Part shown: piece after piece, positions 55,873-64,000 of the stretch | Layout: every line of letters begins with the position of its first letter | Position numbering within the stretch: position 1 is the stretch's first letter | Source: Hemibagrus wyckioides | Taxonomy: Eukaryota > Chordata > Actinopteri > Siluriformes > Bagridae | DNA: 64,000 bases | Direction: 5' to 3' | Assembly (NCBI RefSeq): GCF_019097595.1 | Contig: NC_080723.1 | Location: forward strand, 17,229,511-17,293,510 | Position numbers and translations under genes: made by a program | Notes under the pieces: model-generated | The model's input: only the letters and a program-made list of their open reading frames with translations | What the model was told of the DNA's origin: nothing | Database searches by the model: none

Positions 55873-58240
55873 TTATTCCTCATGAGGGTGTTGAGCAGCG
55901 ATGTCGTTATTGGTGCAATCTCAGTTCTGCTTGATCTTGCAGATGAAGTTTAGTCGAAGTTCAGAAACTTCTTCGTCTTATACCGGACCATCTTTCCAAG
56001 CTTGTGAAGGAGAACCTCGAAGGACAGGACACTGAAGTTCTCCTTTCTTTACAATGACAATTACCAAGAGGCCACCGCATATCGATTCGTTTTAGGGGAT
56101 TAGGGCTTGTCAATACTTTCAGGCCACTGGTTTATCTGAGTGCAGCATCTCTTCAAAACAAAGCCAAAGTATCTGGTGTCCATATTCAGTATGAGAATCT
56201 TTGAGCAGGATATGACACAACTTCTCTAACCGATTATAATCCCAGTGCATATAATAGAATTTTAATGAATATTCCAGAGTCCACATAGCAGTAGGTCTTT
56301 TCCCTTTAGTAGTCTAAAGGAAAGGTAATAGAGTTGTAAATGAAAACTGCACACAAGTTAAATCTGGGTTAAAATAATAGACTCTGCAGTACGACTGAAA
56401 TCATCTTCTGTAGTTTGTTCAAAGGAGGGCACGAACGTCATATTAAATACGTCCTCATTCAAGTCGACTGGCCCAGATCCTGATGTGACGATTTATTAAA
56501 AACGGTCTCATCTGACGCTTCTTGACACTGGTATTAAGAGCGCGATTGAATCCTGTTAATCAGAAAATCTTCTTATCGTAATCGCTCCATCTTTCTTTCT
56601 TTCTTTCTTGTTAAGCGCTTTCCTCGTTTTGACACCCAGGTGAAAGAGCAGAGGGAATTAGGAGCTAATGTATAGATGAGGTTTCTAGATCGTACTCAGT
56701 GAAATAAAAAAAATTCAGTCATATACTGTAATAGTTTTATTCTGATCTGGAAGGCAAAAAGGATCCAGAGTCAAGACTGAAGAAATCTCACATATCGCAG
56801 GCGCCATAGCCGATCCTCAGACCCACACAGGGTGGAGACGGGACTCATTCCTTGCTTTCCACTAAGCCTTAGTGCCTCTGGGCTCTGTATATAATAATAT
56901 TCTAATCACCATTAACAATATTTGTAGTGTAAGAATGGGTCTTTTTGTTCCCTGTGAACTTCCCTTTTTTCCCTTTTTGTTAGGAAAAATAAATAAATAT
57001 TTTAAATATGTACTTATCTAATATGAGCTAGACTTTTCACATTTTCACATGAGTCTCCTTATATCTTGACAGAAAGCAAAGGAGCAATGAGCCAATCTGC
57101 TGTTTTACTAGAGGGGGGAAAAAAATGACAGAATTTTGATTAACAACGTACTCATACTGACATTCCCTGATGTCATTCGTGACGCTCTTATGTAAAATGC
57201 ATCAGCAGGTAATGTGAATATATGACGCAAGCATATAATAAAAAAATGACTATTATTTCTCAACTAATCAGTAATCAGAAGGCTACATCTGTGCCAGAGC
57301 TTTGATCCGTTTCAATTAAGGCGTCTTGAGTTGTGTGTTGTTTTTTTTTTTTTTTTGCCGGATATATATGTTTGGCAAGGGGATTACAAAAAACCGTGTC
57401 GAAGGCCATTTGCGCTTGTTTGCTAAGATTAACTCCACGTTACAATGTGACCTAGCCATTCTAAAACTGCAGTGCAACGATGACATTAACCGGGTGTCAA
57501 GCTGCAGGCAGGAGGGGAAAAATATAAACACAGCGAGCGCAGGAGCGTAAGCTATTAGTAACATGCCCCTCCACCAGCCTCAGATATTTGTCTCCTTTGC
57601 ACTTTGCACAGCAGATCTCCATGCAGTCGGAGCAGCTGTTCGTAAAGCTCTCATATATATATATATATATATACGAGCATGGTGGTTAGCGGGCACAGTG
57701 GCCAAGCGGAGATTCAGTACAAGTTACTTCTGATGAAGAATATACTCCACTCACCTGTAGACACCGCTGTAAATACAGCAAATTATGTTATCATTGGATT
57801 ATTCTCCGGTCAATTGGGTCATCTTTGAACATTTCTGTATGACACAAAATTGCACAAATGGTCTAAAATGAAAATTGTCCAAAAGTAGTACCATTTGCCG
57901 CTTTTCTTCTTTCATCACTATTCTCTCCTTAATTTAGTCTTGGCCCAGTTTCCATCCTGAAGCCAGTCAGCTCTCCTTTATCATATCAAACAGCTGCAGC
58001 ACAGGGTAGTGTAAGATACTCGGAGGAAAGCTGCGTATTAGCCCTCTTCCAAATACAATAGCTCACGGATGCTTATGATTGGTTAGCGTCACTGTGATTG
58101 ACAGCCGAGAGATAGAGCGACTGTTCTACCCTTTTCATCTAAAAAGCAAGGTCAATTTTGCTATTTTTGCTCCAGTAGATGGCCCTGGCTTCAGCAGGAT
58201 TTGAATCTATGATCTACATAAGCTAGAACAAACCCTTTCA
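55873..58240. other. No gene recognised; short simple repeats
   Basis: CTTT run at 56590-56608, T run at 57339-57356 and TA tract at 57653-57673. Otherwise unique-looking. Confidence 0.45.
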
Positions 58241-58413
58241 CTTAGCTTAGTGGTTAGCAAGACAAGCCTCACACCTCCAAAAGGTCGGTGGTACAAGTCC
58301 TCCAACCCTGCTTTTGCATGTTCTCGTCTTGCTTTGGGAGGTTCCTCTGGGTACTCTGGTTTCCTCATCCCGATCCGATGACAGGCGTTGTAAGGTGATC
58401 TGTAAACGCTCTG

Positions 58414-58469
<56 letters not shown>

Positions 58470-58595
58470 TGTATTGGCACCCCGTCCAGGCTGTCCACCA
58501 CCTCGTTCCTCGAGTCCCCTTATGAAGGACTTGAGGTTCCCTATGACATTGTATAAGATAAATGCTACAGATAATAGATGGATGTTTAAATGGAA
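58241..58595 (+). mobile_element. SINE family B with internal TG expansion
   Basis: cttagcttagtggttagcaa (A-box-like TAGCTTAGTGG), acaagcctcacacctccaaa, ttttgcatgttctcgtcttg, ggttcctctgggtactctgg and cgatccgatgacaggcgttg, then a TG tract (58416-58468), then gtattggcaccccgtccagg and an agatggatg-type tail. Near full-length. Confidence 0.8.
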
Positions 58596-59593
58596 TAAAA
58601 CTTTGGAGAATAATTGTATTGGAAAATTATCCAGTATAAGTGTTTTTTGTTTATAACATAACATACTTTTAGATCACATGAAGTATTAAAAAAAAAGAAA
58701 GAAAAAGAGAAGTGATGTACAATAAGCTTCATGTTTTCCCCCATGGTACACACTATGTGGATTACATAAAAAAAAAAGGTTAAAAGAGTTCTCCCTCTCT
58801 CTCTCTCTCTGTGTGTTATTCTTCCCACTATGCACTTAGCAGTCCCTCTCTCCCATAGCTCGGTTCCTGGCATGCCGGCAGTCATTTATTGTGAGGAGTA
58901 TAAATAGAATGGCAGGATCTCAGAGGCAGGTGGTCCGATCTGCACACTCAGCTCCGTTCTCCCACAGCGCCACCGAGGTTATACAGAGCGCCGCTGTAGC
59001 TGCGGTGAAACTGACCCACAGCAAGGCACCCATGCACACACACACACACACTCTACATTCAATAGCCAGTGGCTTTATAACACGGTTTACTGAGTGACAG
59101 ATTCCTCATTCGATCTGCTCTAGCCTGTTATTCAGCTGGAACGCATGGACTGTGGAGAGTAAATACTTCTTGCAGTTGCACAAGCTGTTCTTTAAAGACA
59201 CGCACTCTATTTCTCCCAGCGTTTTTGATTGTTCTCGCCGGTTTGCTTTGGTTTAATGGAGCAGATTTCGGGTCAGAACGGCTTCACACACATTGCTTCA
59301 GAACGGCAGCTGAATTCTAATTGCTTAACACGTTCGAGTGTTAAAAATGCATTTGAATATTAATGAGCATATGATATTATACTGCTGCAGACAGACTGCA
59401 CGCTGGTCCAGCTTGAGAAAAAAAAATCCTTGCTTAGAATGTTCCGGATTAGCAACCAAACATGACCAAATGGCCCACTGTGCAGAAAGAAAGAAATAAA
59501 TAAATAAATAAAAATACATCTTAGCAAGTATGTCATATATCTGCCATTTCCTGTTAGAGGATTACAATGACAGTATTCAGACTGTTTCTAACA
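58596..59593. other. No gene recognised
   Basis: CT tract at 58792-58810 and CA tract at 59035-59051. The sequence 58890-59330 is more GC-balanced than its surroundings but shows no exon that I can support. AAAT run near 59494-59512. Confidence 0.45.
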
Positions 59594-59595
59594 TA

Positions 59596-59624
59596 CACTA
59601 TATTGCCAAAAGTATTCGCTCACC
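59596..59624 (+). repeat. Left TIR of Tc1 element
   Basis: 29 bp, exact inverse of 60815-60843. Likely outer transposase-binding and cleavage site by family analogy. Confidence 0.97.
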
Positions 59625-59650
59625 CATCCAAATAATCAGAATCAGGTGTT

Positions 59651-59682
59651 CCAATCACTTCCATGGCCACAGGTGTATAAAA
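59651..59682 (+). promoter_or_regulatory. CCAAT and TATA boxes of the Tc1 transposase
   Basis: CCAAT at 59651-59655 and TATAAAA at 59676-59682, 48 bp before the chosen ATG (59730). A transcript starting about 30 bp after the TATA box would begin near 59708 and exclude the upstream in-frame ATG at 59646, so this arrangement supports the start at 59730. Confidence 0.55.
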
Positions 59683-59729
59683 TCAAGCACCTAGGCATGC
59701 AGACTGTTTTTACAAACATTTGTGAAAGA

Positions 59730-60761
59730 ATGGGTCGCTCTCAGGAGCTCAGTGAATTCCAGCGTGGAACTGTGATAGGATGCCACCTGTGCAACAAATC
59801 CAGTCGTGAAATTTCCTCGCTCCTAAATATTCCACAGTCAACTGTCAGCTGTATTATAAGAACGTGGAAGTGTTTGGGAACGACAGCAACTCAGCCACGA
59901 AGTGGTAGGCCACGTAAACTGACGGAGCGGGGTCAGCGGATGCTGAGGCGCATAGTGCGAAGAGGTCGCCAACTTTCTGCAGAGTCAATCGCTACAGACC
60001 TCCAAACTTCATGTGGCCTTCAGATTAGCTCAAGAACAGTGCGCAGAGAGCTTCATGGAATGGGTTTCCATGGCCGAGCAGCTGCATCCAAGCCATACAT
60101 CACCAAGTGCAATGCAAAGCGTCGGATGCAGTGGTGTAAAGCACGCCGCCACTGGACTCTAGAGCAGTGGAGACGCGTTCTCTGGAGTGACGAATCGCGC
60201 TTCTCCATCTGGCAATCTGATGGACGAGTCTGGGTTTGGCGGTTGCCAGGAGAACGGTACTTGTCTGACTGCATTGTGCCAAGTGTAAAGTTTGGTGGAG
60301 GGGGGATTATGGTGTGGGGTTGTTTTTCAGGAGCTGGGCTTGGCCCCTTAGTTCCAGTGAAAGGAACTCTGAATGCTTCAGCATACCAAGACATTCTGGA
60401 CAATTCCATGCTCCCAACTTTGTGGGAACAGTTTGGAGCTGGCCCCTTCCTCTTCCAACATGACTGTGCACCAGTGCACAAAGCAAGGTCCATAAAGACA
60501 TGGATGACAGAGTCTGGTGTGGAGGAACTTGACTGGCCTGCACAGAGTCCTGACCTCAACCTGATAGAACACCTTTGGGATGAATTAGAGCGGAGACTGA
60601 GAGCCAGGTCTTCTCGTCCAACATCAGTGTGTGACCTCACAAATGCGCTTCTGGAAGAATGGTCAAAAATTCCCATAAACACACTCCTAAACCTTGTGGA
60701 CAGCCTTCCCAGAAGAGTTGAAGCTGTTATAGCTGCAAAGGGTGGACTGACGTCATATTGA
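59730..60761 (+). CDS. Tc1-type transposase, intact
   Basis: 343 residues starting [13 protein letters not shown], the usual length (about 340) for this family. It cuts the element out and inserts it at TA sites in the nucleus. Residues about 1-50 form the first paired-like helix-turn-helix ([20 protein letters not shown]). An AT-hook-like SGRPRKL lies at 58-64, and a second helix-turn-helix at about 66-108 ([11 protein letters not shown] to SRTVRREL). The catalytic domain has D154 (WSDESRF), D245 ([10 protein letters not shown]) and E280 ([14 protein letters not shown]). There are 34 residues between D245 and E280, the DD34E signature of Tc1. A glycine-rich box ([11 protein letters not shown]) is at 187-197. 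No stop, frameshift or missing catalytic residue is seen. The frame extends 28 codons upstream to 59646, but those codons overlap the CCAAT/TATA region and lack family sequence, so the later Met is preferred. Confidence 0.95.
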   Translation: MGRSQELSEFQRGTVIGCHLCNKSSREISSLLNIPQSTVSCIIRTWKCLGTTATQPRSGRPRKLTERGQRMLRRIVRRGRQLSAESIATDLQTSCGLQISSRTVRRELHGMGFHGRAAASKPYITKCNAKRRMQWCKARRHWTLEQWRRVLWSDESRFSIWQSDGRVWVWRLPGERYLSDCIVPSVKFGGGGIMVWGCFSGAGLGPLVPVKGTLNASAYQDILDNSMLPTLWEQFGAGPFLFQHDCAPVHKARSIKTWMTESGVEELDWPAQSPDLNLIEHLWDELERRLRARSSRPTSVCDLTNALLEEWSKIPINTLLNLVDSLPRRVEAVIAAKGGLTSY

Positions 60762-60814
60762 ACCCTATGGATTAGGAATGGGATGTCACTTAAGTTCATA
60801 TGCGAGTCAAGGCA

Positions 60815-60843
60815 GGTGAGCGAATACTTTTGGCAATATAGTG
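60815..60843 (-). repeat. Right TIR of Tc1 element
   Basis: Exact inverse of the left TIR. Lies 53 bp after the transposase stop codon. Confidence 0.97.
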
Positions 60844-60845
60844 TA

Positions 60846-61254
60846 TATATGTTGTATATATTTTATTTTATTGGCAGGTAGTTCTTTTCTTGCTTCTCTT
60901 TTAAAAATTATTGTTTAAAATAATAACCAATGGAATAAAATGTAATACATTACTATAAAACAGTAAATATGTTTGATAATAGGTTTTTAATAAACTTAAA
61001 TTTGGTGTCTAAAAATTTCTTTTAATGGAAAATAATAGATTGTTCTCATATTTAAGATATTTTAATTTGCTAATGTCATTTTTTTGGCAGTGCAACAACA
61101 ATTAGATTCTAATTCTTAATCATTAATGAGTAAAAATAACAGCTTTATTATTATTAGCAAGTTAAACTATCTTGAATATTTACAATATTTCATATTTAAA
61201 TATTACAAGACACCAAATCTGAGTTTTTATTATTAAACCTATTTTCTAGGCATA
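60846..61254. other. AT-rich spacer
   Basis: Nothing recognised. Confidence 0.5.
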
Positions 61255-61720
61255 TTTTACTGCTTCAACTGACCTCAACTGACTCTTTATACAGCATGGA
61301 CTCTTTGTACAGCAGCCAATACCTCAGACTTTATATTTCTTGCATTTCTTTTTTTTTCATGCACCAACTGCTCATAATTACACATATGCACTTTATCTTA
61401 ACAGTTCTTCATAACACCCAACACTCTACATTCATCCCACCATATTTCACCTGTAACTGTATCATTTCTTATGCTTAATGATGTTTTTTTTTTGTCTATT
61501 TATTTTCCGCTGTCTTCATCTGCTACTCTGCTATTTTCACTTTATCTTATTTTATTTTTTATCTCATATTTATTTGTGTCTTATTCGATTTCATTTAATT
61601 TCACTGTATTATATTCTAGGTTAATTTTCTTAATCCCCTTTGACTCTTTTCTATTTTTTTTTTTTTTTTATGAAAATGGCACATGACAAATAAAATTTTT
61701 ATTTGAAATTTTAATTATTT
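61255..61720 (+). repeat. LINE-type 3' UTR and tail (tentative)
   Basis: Pyrimidine-rich UTR with tatacagcatggactctttg, tacagcagccaatacctcag and tatgcactttatcttaacag, ending gcacatgacaaataaaattt. Resembles the tail at 4496-4895 in layout. No coding part. Confidence 0.4.
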
Positions 61721-63089
61721 TTTACCTTAATATTTTCTTGTTCTCTTGGCAGATTACTTTCTAAATTTTAAGTGTTAATTTCTAGAAAGAAGTAAAATGA
61801 TCTAAAACAATAAGCTTTGAAAAATGTCCAGAAATAGGCTTAATAATCTTAGATTTGGTTTATTCTAATCCTATCATAAGAAATAGCAGATACACTTGAA
61901 AAATGTTTTCACAAGATGTATTTTTATGCAGTGTATAGCTATCAAAAATGCATCAAGTTACCACTCGCACTGAACAGAAGAGACACTTTAATAATTCTGT
62001 TTTCCTCGTGTGTTTATAAAACTGGATACGCCGCACTATAGCCGCTTTTTAAGATTTCGACGCTGGACTGTTTTTCCCACTTTGTTCTGCTAAAATAGTA
62101 TTTTGGGTCTGCATCCAGGCCTCCAGTTCGTGACTGAGTTCAGTTTTAAGCAACACTCTATTGCTTTTTGTTTTAAAGCAAAGAAATAATAAGAATTTAA
62201 TTTGACGAGAATCTTTACTTTTAGGAGTCATCTTAATCTGAGTTTAGGAGTCATTTTAATCTGATAATATTCACTGTATGCTATGTAAGCAACGTTTGAG
62301 TTTCAGGCACAGAAAGACAACTGCCCCAGTACACATAAAATCACTTTTAGGACAATTATAGGTTGTTTGATTTTATATTTAATAGTTGAACACATATATT
62401 AACAATATTATACAATGATATGTGTTTTATTCAGAGACCCAGTTCAAGAGACAAGCTAAAAGGTTTCAGCAGATTTGTTGGTCAGTAAAAGTGGAACCTG
62501 ATATCTTAAACTGACCTTTTGATGTTTATTCATTTCTAATAATCAATTTTAAAACTCCTCCTTTTTTGTCAGAAGCCCGATTTTGACTTCGATAATTGTC
62601 AAGACAGTTATCACATCATGTTTCACTTCAGCCTCCGTAGCACCCAGCTATCAGCGAACAAAAATGCCGAGTCAGCTGGAGCTCCGGCGATGAAGCGGCG
62701 TCACTAACGGGATTGTTGTCATCTCCAATACGGTGTTGTTGCAGGAGATGAGCAATCCTCTCCAGTTAACTGAAGGCTAGCGTTTCAATCAGGCTTCATG
62801 TTTCATTTTAACAAGACAGTCTACTCCTCGCGGGTTAAAATCAGTGTCTGTACAATTCCCTTCCTTATACAATGAGGAGAAATTAGTATTCAGACCCATG
62901 TTGTTGTTGTTATTAAATGTAGTTTCACTGCAAAAGTCCACATCATATTTACACACAGATTGTCTATACATTTCTTCCAAAAAAGTTTACTTTTTACTGC
63001 AAAGCTGTTGTTGGCAACATCTTCAAATTATTCTAGCATAAGAATTAATTACATTTTTCATCTTTTATTCCCCAAGGTTACAAGACTCT
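61721..63089. other. No gene recognised
   Basis: AT-rich to about 62570. 62600-62780 is more balanced and unique-looking. No exon or repeat identified. Confidence 0.45.
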
Positions 63090-63600
63090 CTCTAATGAAA
63101 CGCCTCTGATTTTCTCCCCAAATTCGCCTCCTTGGTTGAAGAGATTCTGATGAATTTTCTTTTCTATTATATCCTGGTACACTGCACCATTCGTGTGACG
63201 ATCAATGACGTGTAAAATGCCATCGTACTGTTAAAAAATAAATAAATCCCCATATTACGATGCTCCCACCATCGTGCTTTACATGGTGCTTTAGTTGTTC
63301 TTCATACGCTCATATTTTTAAGCTTTCATTCTCCAAACATAAGAAGGTGAATTAATCCTGAAGGGTTCTATTTTTCTTTCTGTCTGATCAGAGTATATTG
63401 TTTCATAAGAGTTTTGTCTGCATGTTTTAGACGGACATCTCGTGATGCAGAAGCAGATTATTGCTTATTGTTCTCCGTCGTTCCTGCTGCTTTCAGGTCG
63501 TCCTGCAACTCTTTAGTGCCGTCTCCTCGGTTTCTTCCTCATTATAAGGCCAGAGACGTGTCTAGGGACAATTAGTTGTATCTGTCTGTCTGTCTCTGGA
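63090..63600 (-). mobile_element. Tc1-type element, heavily decayed
   Basis: On the minus strand around 63440-63230 the text parallels a Tc1 transposase: a WSDQTE-like first-Asp region followed by an N-S-P-S-Y-V-W-R segment, then V-K-H-G-G-G-S-type glycine box remnants (plus-strand cccaccatcgtgctttacat). Multiple stops and indels. It is a different family from the intact element at 59596. Confidence 0.65.
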
Positions 63601-63661
63601 ATATAGTCCTCCATTCATTTCCCTATTTTGTTATGTTAAGGAATAAATGCTTTTTTGTTTA

Positions 63662-63745
63662 TATTATCTCTGGTGGTCCAGCAGCAGGATCCCGTGCTAT
63701 GACCATCATAGCCCGGATTTAAATCCCAGGTAGGAACCAAACCCG
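63662..63745 (+). mobile_element. tRNA-SINE head remnant (tentative)
   Basis: tctggtggtccagcagcagg then atcccgtgctatgacc, followed by a B-box-like ggatttaaatccc. No body or tail follows before the RTE leader begins. Confidence 0.35.
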
Positions 63746-63754
63746 GCCACTTAG

Positions 63755-64000
63755 CTTTCAGTTCCGGTCCCAAGCCTGGATAAAATGGGAGGAGGAAGTG
63801 GTAGCTTAGTGGGCAAGGTGTTGAACAACTGATCAGACGGTTGAAAGTTCACATCCCAGGTCCACCAGGCTGCCATCGCTGGACTCCTTAGCAAGGCCCT
63901 TAAGCTTCAATTGGTCAGCTGTACAAAATGAGGTCAAGCCCTAGATAAGAGTGTCTGCCAAAAGTAAATGAAATGGGAGGGTTGTGTGAGTACTTACAAG
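63755..64000 (+). mobile_element. RTE 5' leader interrupted by a SINE; runs off window
   Basis: ccggtcccaagcctggataa at 63765-63784 matches the leader of the large RTE copy (near 21568). The leader resumes at 63981 with gttgtgtgag after the SINE. The rest lies beyond the window. Confidence 0.75.
63793..63970 (+). mobile_element. SINE family C inserted in the RTE leader
   Basis: A box TAGCTTAGTGG at 63802-63812 is perfect and the B box is AGTTCACATCC at 63846-63856. The body has ctccttagcaaggcccttaa and the tail agataagagtgtctgccaaa. Flanked by a 10-bp direct repeat aaatgggagg at 63783-63792 and 63971-63980, the target duplication. Confidence 0.85.

Larger units (their letters stand above)
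59596..60843 (+). mobile_element. Intact Tc1-type DNA transposon
   Basis: 1248 bp flanked by TA on both sides (59594-59595 and 60844-60845), the target duplication made by Tc1/mariner elements. The TIRs at 59596-59624 and 60815-60843 start cactatattgccaaaagtat and are identical over all 29 bp. One uninterrupted transposase gene lies between them. TIRs are short and simple, not the long IR/DR structure of Sleeping Beauty-type elements. Perfect ends plus an open frame indicate a recent insertion, possibly still mobile, though activity cannot be read from sequence. It is oriented plus. Confidence 0.97.

Noticed and set aside
59646..59729. The 28-codon upstream extension of the transposase
   Set aside because: It overlaps the CCAAT and TATA boxes and lacks family sequence. 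The ATG at 59730 is preferred.
60053..60799. 248-codon minus-strand frame over the transposase
   Set aside because: Antisense shadow of the real transposase gene, with no family similarity.

Overview
The window is vertebrate nuclear DNA, most likely from a teleost fish and plausibly a catfish or other otophysan. This rests on the repeat content: Tc1/mariner elements of fish type, an RTE-clade LINE, several tRNA-derived SINE families with clear A and B boxes, LINE tails shared with SINEs, and dense TG, CT, GAAA and AT microsatellites in AT-rich DNA. The species-level guess is inference only. There is no bacterial, phage or CRISPR content.

I find no host protein-coding gene I can defend. The window reads as intergenic or deep intronic DNA. 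Only one reading frame looks intact and functional: the 343-residue Tc1-type transposase at 59730-60761. It sits in a 1248-bp element with perfect 29-bp terminal inverted repeats and TA target duplications. The other recognisable coding region is a broken RTE-clade retrotransposon at 21528-24437, bounded by a perfect 18-bp target-site duplication.

Layout. From 1 to 9 kb: a LINE 3' fragment, a deleted Tc1 copy, a LINE-like tail, an internally deleted RTE copy on the minus strand and a SINE. From 9.7 to 15 kb: TG-rich sequence, a pair of related blocks near 11.2 and 13.2 kb, SINE pieces and a compound GAAA array. From 16 to 26.6 kb: the tandem-repeat core. It holds a 27/29-bp minisatellite, a 55-bp array, a 230-bp tandem with CA tracts, the RTE element, a 1.15-kb ACTAT array and an AT pentamer. 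From 26.6 to 34 kb: SINEs, Tc1-derived MITEs, a small TIR element with a duplicated target site, and a CpG-rich promoter-like island at 32.3-33.2 kb with a triple octamer repeat. From 34 to 48 kb: mostly unique, repeat-poor DNA. From 48 to 59 kb: MITE, SINE and LINE fragments plus a 780-bp polypyrimidine array beside a TG tract. From 59.6 to 64 kb: the intact Tc1 element, a decayed Tc1 copy, and an RTE 5' piece interrupted by a SINE at the right edge.

The items most worth a second look are the intact Tc1 element, the promoter-like island with its octamer array, the minisatellite that stays open in several frames, and the TIR element near 29.6-30.1 kb.
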